Origin: a virus | Strand: one strand, 5' to 3' | DNA: 24,022 bases | IMG/VR virus record: IMGVR_UViG_3300008219_000098 | Location: 1-24,022 of that record | In this document: positions 13,982 to 22,772 of the stretch, piece by piece | How the letters are laid out: the number at the start of each line of letters is the position of its first letter | Position numbering within the stretch: position 1 is the stretch's first letter | The notes under the pieces: model-generated | Database searches by the model: none | Seen by the model: the letters and a program-made list of their open reading frames with translations, nothing else | What the model was told of the DNA's origin: nothing | Made by a program: the position numbers and the translations under genes

Positions 13982-16468
13982 CTATCTCCCTGTTGTCGGC
14001 GGTCCTGGAGGCATTCGGACAGAGCCAGACATCCCGGCTCCAAAACTTTGTGGAATGGCATTCCGTCCTACCTCGCCCAGGATACTGAGTAGCGTGTCGA
14101 GCATTTCGGGTTCGGGGTACAAGGCGTACGATCCGTCTTCTCCCGGCCCGATCCGCCTACCTGTTTTTCGAGCTAGTATCATAGGCAATACGAGAAACGG
14201 CAACTCCCCTTTTCCTATCTGGAGGGTGAGACTAGTGAGCTCGTTTATCAGATCCTTCTGCGCCTGATTGGTACCCACATTACTGGCAATAGTCTCAAGT
14301 GTCCCCACAAACTCACCCAGGAACTCATCTGTACTGGCCGGATTGCCTTTGGCTAATTCTGCCTGGGAATCAAGTAACAGCCTGTTCAGTGTACCCTCGA
14401 TGCCTTCCAGGGATATAGGATTGGCTCGACCTGCCAGCGTTGGCAGTAACGGCGTCAAGTATCCATCCGGAATCTCTCCAGTCCATTCACCATTTGCGGT
14501 CGTCGGGAGATTCAACCCCTGTAACACTCCAGGAGTTAGAATACCTGCCCCCTCTGCAGCTTTCAGGAATTGCTTGGAGGCGTCAACGTCGAGAGTTTTC
14601 CAATCATCATCTGGCGTCCACATGGAGCTCCGGAATCTATCCAGCGCGGCAGGTGTCACGCCTCCTGCATCTATCGACTGGCGAAAGCTCTCATACTGAG
14701 ATGCATACTCAGGACCCAGCTGGAGAGTATCCAGCGGACCTCCAGCACTCTCATAAGCGTCAAGAGGGATCTTTTCTCCTGGAGACAGCAACATGTTCAC
14801 GCCCCTCTGTTGGCCATAAATGAAATTCGTCAGGACGCCCAGAATGAAATTCTTACTCTCTATCTCCGGCATGGCTCCACCCTGCGGGTACATCATGTCG
14901 ATACGTTTCTTGTAGTCTTCCATATACATCATCAGTGTAGGCAGCACAGTCTCCTGACACGCCGTTCTCTCCACCGAACCAGATTCCAGAGACGCGCACT
15001 GTGACATAACATCGCCCAGGTCCGTTATTACTGCCAGGACCTTCCGGTCTTGGCCCGCGTCGCGCTCCGCCGTGAGCTGTGCTGCTGTCAGAGACAAACT
15101 GTTTATTTGCTGACGCTTTTTCTGTGTCTCTTCGCGATTGGCTAACCAAGTCGCCAACCAATTGCCGTCTTTCCACTCCTCCTCACTGATAGGGAGGTCG
15201 CCCTTGTCGTACGCCTGCTGTGTCCAAGCTCCAATCGCTGCAGTGCTAGCACCAGCCCCACTTGCAACAGCCTGTGAGTACACGTAAGCTTGTAGCGAGG
15301 TACAAGCTTCACAGAACGCCCCTTCTTCCTGGCCCAAGTTGGCAATCACCTGAAGCTGCTTAATTGCCTCCAGCGTGTGATTTTGCCGAGCACGGGTCTC
15401 TGTAGCAGCTGCAGTTTGAAAATCCTGGTAGAATCTACTCAGGGGCTGAGGATTCGGCAGGCCGTTCTGTTTCATAGCCAGATAGTGAGGATCGCTTGCC
15501 ATACAGACCTGATCATCTACAACGTTTCCTCCTTCGTCCCGTGGGACGTTACCTATCATCAGACCCGCCACGTAATTTCCTACACAGTTGGCCGTTTGCA
15601 GCGTATATTGATCATTTATCAGCCCTTGCGTGATCTCCTGGCGTTTCAGCATGGCCTGTTCAAACGTCTGTTGGGGACTCCAGTCAAACTGGTTGATCAG
15701 ATTGGTTATTACTTCCTGGTTGCCCCACTGCTTACCTTCCTCGAGAGTTCCACCATCAACGACCTGTCCCGTCCTCATTGCAAGCAGCCGGGCAAAGTCT
15801 TCTAGCTTGTCAGGATACAATCGCATCCACGCCGAGAGCGCCGCACCCGTAGATTCTGGCGAGGAGGCAGGATTCCGTATCCAAGTATCGATAAGGGTTT
15901 GAGACTCGGCATTGAGCCTGTCTTCGTTAAACCCAAACATCTCCCGCCCGGCCTGAGCCTGTTGGTTGGCTTGAGTAGCCTGCCTTGAGGCTATGCTAGC
16001 CCGAAGATTGTCAAGCTGCAGCTGCTCCTCAGGCAGGTTGGCTCTCGGTGGGAACAAGGGCCAATCAGGTGGTTGTCCCTGCGGATCCACTAGTCCTGTA
16101 GCGGTCTCAGTAGGTGGAGGAGCATATCCCGCCATGCCCGCAGGCATCATATCCTTAGCCATCTTGAAGTGGTCAGGCGGCAAATTTGGATCGAACGCGG
16201 TATTCGTAAAGTCTACAGGGACGCCCTGCCTACTCAACATCCTCATATAGCCTTCGTCTTGCTGCAAGGCGGCTTGTATCTCAGGAGGCAGCTGCATGAG
16301 ATCAGTATACAGCTTCGTCGCATTCGCCTCGCGCCTGTTTTTCTCGTAGCCCTGCTGTTGAAGCTGCCCCAGAAGACGAGGCAGTATCATCGCAAGCAGC
16401 TGTGCCCAGTTATCGCCACCACCAGCATCGTAGTAGATTGCATCAGGCGTTTCACGTGTTATTGCCAT
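13982..16468 (-). CDS. Putative internal virion protein, 828 residues (T7 gp15-like position)
   Basis: Predominantly helical and Gln/Ala/Leu-rich, with an amphipathic N-terminal helix (WAQLLAMILPRLLGQLQQQG, 21-40) and a Pro-rich segment near 110-130. I recognise no enzyme motif. It has six cysteines, including a CxxC pair (FCEACTSL) and widely spaced partners, a paired pattern recalling the cysteine-rich neighbour upstream. The C-terminus is short, Gly- and Pro-rich. It begins immediately after the stop of the 629-residue gene with no spacer; GGAGG lies ten bases before the ATG. Position and length match T7 gp15 (747 residues), the middle protein of the ejection channel, so a structural role in genome delivery is likely. 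There is no homology I can demonstrate by eye. Confidence 0.8.
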   Translation of the reverse strand: MAITRETPDAIYYDAGGGDNWAQLLAMILPRLLGQLQQQGYEKNRREANATKLYTDLMQLPPEIQAALQQDEGYMRMLSRQGVPVDFTNTAFDPNLPPDHFKMAKDMMPAGMAGYAPPPTETATGLVDPQGQPPDWPLFPPRANLPEEQLQLDNLRASIASRQATQANQQAQAGREMFGFNEDRLNAESQTLIDTWIRNPASSPESTGAALSAWMRLYPDKLEDFARLLAMRTGQVVDGGTLEEGKQWGNQEVITNLINQFDWSPQQTFEQAMLKRQEITQGLINDQYTLQTANCVGNYVAGLMIGNVPRDEGGNVVDDQVCMASDPHYLAMKQNGLPNPQPLSRFYQDFQTAAATETRARQNHTLEAIKQLQVIANLGQEEGAFCEACTSLQAYVYSQAVASGAGASTAAIGAWTQQAYDKGDLPISEEEWKDGNWLATWLANREETQKKRQQINSLSLTAAQLTAERDAGQDRKVLAVITDLGDVMSQCASLESGSVERTACQETVLPTLMMYMEDYKKRIDMMYPQGGAMPEIESKNFILGVLTNFIYGQQRGVNMLLSPGEKIPLDAYESAGGPLDTLQLGPEYASQYESFRQSIDAGGVTPAALDRFRSSMWTPDDDWKTLDVDASKQFLKAAEGAGILTPGVLQGLNLPTTANGEWTGEIPDGYLTPLLPTLAGRANPISLEGIEGTLNRLLLDSQAELAKGNPASTDEFLGEFVGTLETIASNVGTNQAQKDLINELTSLTLQIGKGELPFLVLPMILARKTGRRIGPGEDGSYALYPEPEMLDTLLSILGEVGRNAIPQSFGAGMSGSVRMPPGPPTTGR

Positions 16469-18358
16469 CTACGAAGTTCCTCCAAAGTATCCGCCAGCAC
16501 CGAAGCCGCCCAGCATGCTCATCCCACCCATAGCCAACGCGCTTAGGATGCTTCCCAGACCGCCACCCGACCTCTCTGGAATTACTGGCTTCGCATTAGG
16601 CCTCGGTGGGAAGCCGGTAGCGTAACTTAGCGCGGCACTCAGGTACGGACTAGGCTGCTGCATCCTCATCCAATCGTTGTATTGCCTTGCCATGTTCGCA
16701 TCAGCGAGCTGTTTCCTGATATCCCCGACTCCGCCAGTTGCGGTAGCCAATGCTTGATCCATTCCGTACCCGGCCTGTGCGAGGCCTCCTAAGCCCTGAG
16801 CACCCTGAGCACGTAGCGCTGCTTGTTGGATAGCTGCATTAGTGGTCATCCCTGCGATTGACGAACCTGTCTGCATGGCACTGATCAGAGACCCGATCTC
16901 GCTGATGTCTAGACCGCCAAGTGTACTTGATGCTCCGAGACGTGTCTGAGAACGCTGGAATGCTGCCTGAGCTTGCAAGGCTTGCTGCTGCTGAACCATC
17001 TGTGCAATGCCACGCGACGTACCTCTACCCAGTGACTCGGAAACGTCGGAACCAGACGAGAGACCCATGCCTCCAAAGCGCTCTCGCTCTGAAGCCTGGA
17101 AGTCTTCGATGTCCTGCATCCCACGTGCCCGAATCGCATCCATCACGCCTGTGAGATCTTGCTGGCCTCCCGTGTTCGCGAGGAACTGAAGATTCTGACG
17201 GGCCGTAGGATCTTGCGGTCCTGCAAGCGCACGAGTCAGTGGATCCTGAAACTGTGCAAGTCTACCTAGAAGAGGATTGACCAGGTCCGTTCCGAGCATC
17301 CCCTGATACGCACCGCGTGCTCCAGCAGTTGCTTCGCCGAAGCGCCCACTAGCTCCCCGGAGCAGATCAAGGACCTGAGCGTACTCAGGTGGAATGCCTT
17401 GCTGGAGACTTCCAGGGTACTTTGGCTGGTCGTACTGAACTCTCCCGGAAAGCAGCTTGCCAAGGATGTATCGTAGGGGAATAAGATCTTGCGGGATAGT
17501 GTTTTCCTGCCCAGCAGTATTGACGGTCACGTTGCTGGAGCCGCCACCACCGCCAGTACCTCCAGCTCCTCCAGCTCCTCCACTACCTCCTGCCCCACCC
17601 CCACCGGAAGTAGAAATCTGCGTACATGTCCAATAGTACTCTGGAGGGTCAGAACCGGCTACCTGTATACATTCCTTGACATAGCCCGGACCCTTTTCCT
17701 TCTCACAGTCTATCTGATTGCCTTCTTCAGGATTGCACCCTTCAGTTGACTTGGTTGAGGTACAAGACGGAATGCCATCCGGGCCTATGATGTATTCTCC
17801 CCCGTTCCTACATTTGCAGCAATCGCATTCTGGATCGTAGTAGGCCTGACCCTCAGGATCATGACCACACTTCGTTTTTGGTTTATCTGTCCCGCAATGA
17901 CAGTATCCCTCCCCATTAGGACAGTTCCAGTCGTAGGGCACCCAGAAACAATCCTGTGTGGCTTCGCAAGCCAGCTTATCGGCTCTCTCACCAATGTCAA
18001 CGCACCCTTCCTCACCCACATTCTCAGACTGCACGTTCTGCCCATTCGTGCCCGAAGGCGTAGCCGTATTGATATTAGCGAAGTCGCCGCTGAACATGCC
18101 TGGATTAGTATACGAGGCAAACGGATCGGAGAAGTTATTATAGTTAGAAAAGTTGGTGCCCGAATCGAATATCGTATTCGGATCAAACGAGGGCACGCCA
18201 TTAGGCTGTCGTCCAGACGTGTTCGTGGTATCGGATGTTTGCCTGTTTCGGGTTCCTGGGCCCGAGCCAGTCTGTGCCGTGTTCTGCGGCATATTTCCAT
18301 ATGCCCAGTCCGGCAGGAGCATGTCTAGACCGAAGAAATCACGGGGAGTACTGGCCAT
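16469..18358 (-). CDS. Cysteine-rich virion protein, putative ejection protein (T7 gp14-like position)
   Basis: 629 residues in three parts. Residues 1-115 are polar, Asn/Thr/Ser/Gly-rich and probably disordered. Residues 119-245 contain 16 cysteines, with clusters such as CHC and CDCCKC. A Gly-rich linker (252-275) leads to a Gln/Ala/Gly-rich helical C-terminal half (290-629) containing SGSDVSESLGRGTSRGIAQM, a type often seen in small internal virion or DNA-transfer proteins of podoviruses, and ending in a Gly-rich, weakly hydrophobic tail. The gene overlaps the GNAT-like gene by 34 bases, and GGAGGAAG precedes its ATG. The C-terminal half fits the T7 gp14 role (ejected, outer-membrane part of the channel) by position; the cysteine domain is unexpected for that role. 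The function is inferred. Confidence 0.78.
   Translation of the reverse strand: MASTPRDFFGLDMLLPDWAYGNMPQNTAQTGSGPGTRNRQTSDTTNTSGRQPNGVPSFDPNTIFDSGTNFSNYNNFSDPFASYTNPGMFSGDFANINTATPSGTNGQNVQSENVGEEGCVDIGERADKLACEATQDCFWVPYDWNCPNGEGYCHCGTDKPKTKCGHDPEGQAYYDPECDCCKCRNGGEYIIGPDGIPSCTSTKSTEGCNPEEGNQIDCEKEKGPGYVKECIQVAGSDPPEYYWTCTQISTSGGGGAGGSGGAGGAGGTGGGGGSSNVTVNTAGQENTIPQDLIPLRYILGKLLSGRVQYDQPKYPGSLQQGIPPEYAQVLDLLRGASGRFGEATAGARGAYQGMLGTDLVNPLLGRLAQFQDPLTRALAGPQDPTARQNLQFLANTGGQQDLTGVMDAIRARGMQDIEDFQASERERFGGMGLSSGSDVSESLGRGTSRGIAQMVQQQQALQAQAAFQRSQTRLGASSTLGGLDISEIGSLISAMQTGSSIAGMTTNAAIQQAALRAQGAQGLGGLAQAGYGMDQALATATGGVGDIRKQLADANMARQYNDWMRMQQPSPYLSAALSYATGFPPRPNAKPVIPERSGGGLGSILSALAMGGMSMLGGFGAGGYFGGTS
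17536..17606 (-). repeat. Gly-rich linker with short tandem DNA repeat
   Basis: Codes residues about 252-275, nearly all Gly with some Ala, Ser and Thr. On the plus strand a nine-base unit (TCCAGCTCC) is repeated in tandem at 17561-17581, so the linker could change length by slippage. It separates the cysteine-rich domain from the helical C-terminal half. Confidence 0.75.
17624..18004 (-). other. 16-cysteine domain of the 629-residue virion protein
   Basis: Codons 119-245. Cysteines fall at residues 119, 131, 137, 146, 153, 155, 164, 178, 180, 181, 183, 199, 208, 218, 230 and 245. The even number and the mixed CxC, CxCC and long spacings look more like disulfide-bonded extracellular repeats than a single zinc finger, but metal binding cannot be excluded. 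Acidic residues, Gly, Pro and aromatic residues dominate between the cysteines. Confidence 0.8.
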
Positions 18359-18876
18359 TTTGCTTCTTCCTCCAGGATGCCCATATATACAGAATCAACA
18401 GAGGGATTCACGCTCCACCCTTTTCGTATTGTGCCTTCTGTAGCCAAGCCCACATCACCGAGCAAGCGTTGCAGTGCCGCATTCGTTCCCGGTACTACCG
18501 CCGAGATCCTTGGGAGCTTGAATGTCTTAAAGGCACTGGCCACGACAGCCCGAACAGCAGCCTTCCTGTCCTTCCTAAGTCGGCCATCCCAGAACAGCAC
18601 GTTCAGGTCAGCATCGCGACCAAGAATGATATTCGTCAAGAAGACAAGACCTACCGGCCCTATCTCTACGAACCAGGCATCCTTGCGCGCGGTAAGATGC
18701 TGTAAGAAGATCAACGTATCTTCCTTCGGGATAGACAGCTCGTTGTAGTTCATGACTAGCTGCTGTACCTTTTCCGGGTCCATCTTATTCAGCTCAACCA
18801 GGTCTTCCGGTTGAACGGTGTAATACTCGTTGTCTTGCACGGTCTCCGTCTCAGTGACCGGTTGTGCGCTAGGCAT
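18325..18876 (-). CDS. GNAT-fold protein, probable T7 gp13-like internal/assembly protein
   Basis: 183 residues. About 65-170 have the GNAT acetyltransferase layout: a strand pair (DAWFVEIGPVGLVFLTN), a helix (AAVRAVVASAFKTF), then RISAVVPGTNAALQRLLGDV with Asn132 and VGLATEGTIRKGW, the usual Asn, alpha-4 and beta-5 end of the fold. The acetyl-CoA loop (normally Q/RxxGxG/A) is not clear; its place holds GRLRKDRKA, so catalysis is doubtful. Small GNAT-like proteins occur between the tail-nozzle and internal protein genes of several T7-like phages, in the gp13 position, and this order is kept here. The first 60 residues are acidic and helical. The ATG overlaps the upstream nozzle gene by 8 bases, with GAGAGGAG nine bases before it. 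Confidence 0.72.
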   Translation of the reverse strand: MPSAQPVTETETVQDNEYYTVQPEDLVELNKMDPEKVQQLVMNYNELSIPKEDTLIFLQHLTARKDAWFVEIGPVGLVFLTNIILGRDADLNVLFWDGRLRKDRKAAVRAVVASAFKTFKLPRISAVVPGTNAALQRLLGDVGLATEGTIRKGWSVNPSVDSVYMGILEEEAKWPVLPVISSV

Positions 18877-20431
18877 ACAACTGTGCTCCTCTCACCTCGA
18901 ACTCGAGGTTGAACGCAGAAATACGGAACGTCTCGTCCGCAGTGTTGTTCTCGATCTTAAACCTGATCCTATCTCCCGTTGTCTGGTGCCACAGGTTCGT
19001 CGTCTTGTATCCTTCTGTTCCCCCACCAAACGTTACTGGATAGGGCCCGGCCCAGGAGGAACCTCCATCAGAGGAGAAGTAGAACTTCAGGGTACATGGA
19101 GAGCCTGTATCCCTGTAGGTGATGGCTACCTGACGAAGAGTTACCTTATGGCCGGGCCCTGCTCCAAGATCATCAGATCCGAAGTCGCGCGACGTCCAGC
19201 GACAGTCGATGGCTGTCCCTGCGTCACTCATGAACTCCTCGGACCAACGATAGGCCTTCCCGTCTGAGTGTCCCGTGATCAGAGCGGGGTAGTTCGTCTG
19301 CATGGCCGTCGAGGCCCATTCCCACGTCGTCGCCGCCCAAGTAGTGGTCAAGTCATCCCACGCACGAGAGGCGTCCATCCTGTGAATCGTCGCACACAGC
19401 GGACCATTCACACTCCAGGGATAGAAAGCATCCTTTCCCCAATGCCATACCCAAGCGGTGTCCGGAACTTCGTTTTCTCCCGTGCACAGGAACAAGAGCC
19501 ATTCCTGAGAGTCCACCTTGACCGCGGAGAAGTCCATGTGCTTCTTGTTCACGTTCAGGATCGCGAAGATAGTATCTCGGACCCGCTCTCCAATGGGTAC
19601 GGCAGTCGTACCGGACAAGCCGTATATGTTGTCATCTCCAAGAAAGAGATGATCCTGGCCTCGCCCTATCAGAGTGTACTGTGCATAGACGCCCACGTCA
19701 GTTGTAATGGGAAAGAACTGAACTGGCGCTCCAGCGTTGCTGGTTCGAGTACCTGTCCATATCGCACTCTCGGTCGCAACGATCATAGAAGAACCGTGCT
19801 TGGATATTCCCTTGATGTGATATGGAAACTCTGATAGGTCCGTGAAGCCAGAACCTATGCCCGTCCAATCCGTGTCATCACCATTCACACTTCGCCGTGC
19901 GCGGAAAGGCTTTGGCTGACCACTTTCAACGGTGTAGCCCAGGAACAGCCTATCAGCGTATCGTGTAAGGAAGTATGCCGGTGGACAGTTCGTATCCAGG
20001 ATTGCGTACGTCGTTCCTGAGAACGGCACTCGCAGGACCTGATTGCTGCCCTGGCAGAAGCATACAGCGTTCTGAGACACGGTCCAGTCGAACAGCTTTT
20101 CATTACCTCCGGAAAGTGCAGGCCCGGAGAAAGCAGCACTCCAATTGCTACCAGCATACTTCTTCAGCTGCGTCTGACTCGTGACGAAGAGATGTGTTGT
20201 ATCATCCTCAGCCTGCACACTGAAAATGCCCGTGACACGTTCCGATGCATGAACAGCTCCAGAACCCCACTGCTCGTAGCCAGGACGCTTTGCCAGGGTA
20301 TTCCCATCTATGAAGCAGTTGTTCATGTCAGGGCTGCCGCCTTCGGGAATAGCATCGGCCGGGACGTTCAGATGAACGCCACCTATCGGCTGAATCTCTT
20401 TCCACAAGCGGTGCTGTTGACGTTTCGCCAT
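18869..20431 (-). CDS. Beta-propeller tail protein (tail nozzle/tubular protein B-like)
   Basis: 520 residues, almost entirely beta-strand with regular Trp, Gly and Asp turns. The N-terminus (GGVHLNVPADAIPEGGSPDM then NNCFID and LAKRPGY) is the characteristic opening of phage tail-tip propeller proteins related to P22 gp10 and T7 gp12: strands announcing a ligand-poor loop and an R-P-G-Y turn. Blade-like repeats follow to about residue 400, and the last 120 residues form a jelly-roll-like region (SSDGGSSW). It would form the distal tail tube through which DNA passes. It is shorter than T7 gp12 (794 residues). It lies between the fibre gene, with one base between them, and the GNAT-like gene. 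Its ribosome site is weak, suggesting reinitiation after the fibre gene. Confidence 0.85.
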   Translation of the reverse strand: MAKRQQHRLWKEIQPIGGVHLNVPADAIPEGGSPDMNNCFIDGNTLAKRPGYEQWGSGAVHASERVTGIFSVQAEDDTTHLFVTSQTQLKKYAGSNWSAAFSGPALSGGNEKLFDWTVSQNAVCFCQGSNQVLRVPFSGTTYAILDTNCPPAYFLTRYADRLFLGYTVESGQPKPFRARRSVNGDDTDWTGIGSGFTDLSEFPYHIKGISKHGSSMIVATESAIWTGTRTSNAGAPVQFFPITTDVGVYAQYTLIGRGQDHLFLGDDNIYGLSGTTAVPIGERVRDTIFAILNVNKKHMDFSAVKVDSQEWLLFLCTGENEVPDTAWVWHWGKDAFYPWSVNGPLCATIHRMDASRAWDDLTTTWAATTWEWASTAMQTNYPALITGHSDGKAYRWSEEFMSDAGTAIDCRWTSRDFGSDDLGAGPGHKVTLRQVAITYRDTGSPCTLKFYFSSDGGSSWAGPYPVTFGGGTEGYKTTNLWHQTTGDRIRFKIENNTADETFRISAFNLEFEVRGAQLYA

Positions 20432-20432
20432 A

Positions 20433-21953
20433 TTACAGATCCAGCTCGATCAGTACGATACTGCTCGTCCCACTGTTCCTCTGGGCATACACTCGAGAGT
20501 CGCCGTCTCCACCCGACGCTACCTTCATCTGTGTCTTGTATGTCACGGAACTCGTGCTACTTGGTGCATCGTAGATCATCGCTGTGAGTGTTCCTGAACC
20601 CTCATTAGTCTGATTCATCCCGTCAGCACACATGACAGCGATCTGAGTGGAAGGTCCTCGAAGCAACTGAACGTCTGCTCCTGCAGCGGATAGAACTCCA
20701 GGATTTACTGAAGAAGCAACAAGGTTCTGAGATACAAGAACCAATATCTTGTTCGCCGTTGATGCGGGTGTGATAGAGGCAGTGAGATTCGTGTCTACGT
20801 AGCTCGTAGATGTGATCGCGTTCTGCGTAGCATTGGTAGCTGATACGACCTGCAGGATCGGAAGCCCCGTCACAGCAGCAGCCCAACTCTGATCTCCACG
20901 AAGGAAAGTACTAGAGCTTGCTGTTCCACTACCTAGTCTAGCAGTTTCAACTGTTCCCGTATTCGATGAACGACCAAGATTTAATGTCGTTAGATTTGCT
21001 CCACTTAAATTATCAATAATAGTCGAGCTTAATGGCCCACTAATCTTTCCGTCTGTACCTACAAGAGTAACTGGGCCTGTACCTATTGTAAGACCGCCAC
21101 CTACTTTAAGAGAAGCAACTCCTGTATCGGTACATTCAAGAGTTCCACCAAGCTTCGTCGCACCTGCACCAACTAGAAGGGCATAATTTGAAGACGCTTC
21201 CGTGGCAGCCGCCTCGATGTACACGGTGGCCGAGTTTGTGACGGTGCCAGAACCGACAGTGATCTTCGGCTCAGCGACATAGAGTTGTGCAACGGTTGTG
21301 GCAGAACCAGCAGTTGTGAGACTGGTGTCCAGATTCATGCCAGCAATCGCCGATGAGTCTGCACTATGCCCCGTGATTGTTCCAACGACAGCGACACCGT
21401 ATGCTGTCGTTCCCGCACCACCGCTGGTGAAGTTACCAAGCAACCTCAGTCGAGTGTAATCATTCGTTGCTCCACCAATTGCATGAGGTCCGGTCCCAGA
21501 AACGACAAGATCACCGGCTATAGTGATATCGGCCGCACATGCAAGGTTGCCGCCTTTAGTAACGGAGAATGTGGATACGCCTCCGACTTGTAGATCTATG
21601 ATCTTGGACGCAGCATTACTAGCAGTGTCTGTTACGTTTAGCTTAATCGCGGTCGGCGTTCCGGTAGTATTCCAAGTTCCCGCTACATCAATGAAGGACG
21701 TAGCATCGCTACCTGTCAGACTTCCTCCAGCTGCAGCAATGAGAGCGGTGTTTGCTGTGACGCCGGACCCACCGATCGTAATGTTAACGTGTTTGCCGTC
21801 TTCCTCGGCACCTGTCAGAGCATCGTTCCAATAATGTTGGAGCTCCATCCGCTGCCGGATGTCCCGCTTCAGGTTCCTGAACTGCGCAGCTCCACCAGAA
21901 GCCGAATCTGTTCCAGCCGGTGTAGCTTCATCTATTGCTTGGGTGTGGGCCAT
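20433..21953 (-). CDS. Tail fibre / receptor-binding protein
   Basis: 506 residues, Ser/Thr/Gly/Ala-rich with very few charged residues, as in fibrous phage adhesins. The N-terminus (FRNLKRDIRQRMELQHYWND) is the short helical start that follows the virion-attachment segment. The shaft (about 60-350) has repeating beta strands and ends in SSSTFLRGDQSWAA, a motif typical of shaft ends. Residues about 365-506 look like a beta-sandwich tip (SITPASTANKILVLVSQNL, YDAPSSTSSVTYKTQM). No intramolecular chaperone or enzyme is visible. It overlaps the adaptor gene by one base. Bases 20941-21060 within the shaft have about 39% GC by my count against about 55% nearby, a sign of mosaic exchange. It is the main host-range candidate, together with the fibre fragment at the window end. 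Confidence 0.85.
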   Translation of the reverse strand: MAHTQAIDEATPAGTDSASGGAAQFRNLKRDIRQRMELQHYWNDALTGAEEDGKHVNITIGGSGVTANTALIAAAGGSLTGSDATSFIDVAGTWNTTGTPTAIKLNVTDTASNAASKIIDLQVGGVSTFSVTKGGNLACAADITIAGDLVVSGTGPHAIGGATNDYTRLRLLGNFTSGGAGTTAYGVAVVGTITGHSADSSAIAGMNLDTSLTTAGSATTVAQLYVAEPKITVGSGTVTNSATVYIEAAATEASSNYALLVGAGATKLGGTLECTDTGVASLKVGGGLTIGTGPVTLVGTDGKISGPLSSTIIDNLSGANLTTLNLGRSSNTGTVETARLGSGTASSSTFLRGDQSWAAAVTGLPILQVVSATNATQNAITSTSYVDTNLTASITPASTANKILVLVSQNLVASSVNPGVLSAAGADVQLLRGPSTQIAVMCADGMNQTNEGSGTLTAMIYDAPSSTSSVTYKTQMKVASGGDGDSRVYAQRNSGTSSIVLIELDL

Positions 21954-22570
21954 TATCGCATCCTCACGCGCATACCTGCAGAGGCATCAGAGAGACGCTC
22001 TTGCCTCCACGGAATCTTCATCCGGGACAAGTAGCTGTTCGTTGCAGCGTTCTGTTCGTCGCGCTCATCGAAGTCCCGAACATCCTCAAACGCGAACATC
22101 GCTGCGTACATAGGAATGAGCATGTCAAACACTTCATCCATCACGGAGTTATCCGAACCACTAGGTTCCGCAGGCCGCGCAACGTAGAAAACCTTCATAG
22201 TTGTATTGGCTGCGGGCTTCCTATCAACATAGAACGCATTCCCGTAGTAGGCATACACTCCTGGATTTCCGGTAGTCTTACGATTACGTTCCAACGACTC
22301 CATCTCTCGAGGCAGGAGTACCCTGTCATTCGTCGTGTCCTTCACGATCGTAGGCCACCAAAAGTCCGTAGCGGACAGGGTGAAACTCTCGGCAGCTGCC
22401 GACAACGTCGCCGTTGCAGACTTCTCAAGGATCGGATGCTCGAATACGTTAGCAACGTAATAGTACGCACTGTCCAGGGACTGATTTCGCATGCCCGCGG
22501 TTATGTCTGTTCTGTTACCTAGACGAAGAAGCACCCGGGCATCGAAATCGTCAAACGTCGGTCTTGCCAT
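21953..22570 (-). CDS. Head-tail adaptor (T7 gp11 / P22 gp4-like)
   Basis: 205 residues, close to T7 gp11 (196). The N-terminal helices (FDDFDARVLLRLGNR; DSAYYYVANVFEHP) are followed by a beta-rich centre with WWPTIVKDTTNDRVLLPREM, a pattern of adaptor proteins that bind the portal, and the C-terminus carries helices rich in Asp/Glu and Arg (FAFEDVRDFDERDEQNAATN). It would form the ring between the portal and the nozzle. GAGG precedes the ATG by eight bases. Its start lies inside the last codons of the 73-residue gene and its stop overlaps the fibre ATG by one base. Confidence 0.8.
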   Translation of the reverse strand: MARPTFDDFDARVLLRLGNRTDITAGMRNQSLDSAYYYVANVFEHPILEKSATATLSAAAESFTLSATDFWWPTIVKDTTNDRVLLPREMESLERNRKTTGNPGVYAYYGNAFYVDRKPAANTTMKVFYVARPAEPSGSDNSVMDEVFDMLIPMYAAMFAFEDVRDFDERDEQNAATNSYLSRMKIPWRQERLSDASAGMRVRMR

Positions 22571-22772
22571 TTATTCGCCCTCGAATCAAGGTCTTGATCT
22601 GTCCCATCTCTACTCGAAGATCCGTGACCTGCTTTTGGAGCTCACGCCACTCTTCGATAGGGATCAATTCCGTTGGCTTACGCAGCTTTACCTGAGCAGA
22701 CGTAACCGTGTCGAAGAGCATCTTTACAACTACGAATCCTACGCCCACTTCCAGGAATACTGAGGAGTCCAT
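22551..22772 (-). CDS. Small membrane protein with N-terminal hydrophobic segment and coiled coil
   Basis: 73 residues: a hydrophobic segment at about 5-21 (FLEVGVGFVVVKMLF) long enough to cross a membrane, followed by a charged heptad-like helix (EEWRELQKQVTDLRVEMGQI) and a basic C-terminus. This architecture is that of inner-membrane spanins (Rz-like) or small holins, but no outer-membrane partner with a lipobox is visible. It could equally be a small virion or regulatory protein. It overlaps the adaptor gene by 20 bases and the upstream zinc-ribbon-like gene by one base. Confidence 0.6.
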   Translation of the reverse strand: MDSSVFLEVGVGFVVVKMLFDTVTSAQVKLRKPTELIPIEEWRELQKQVTDLRVEMGQIKTLIRGRINGKTDV

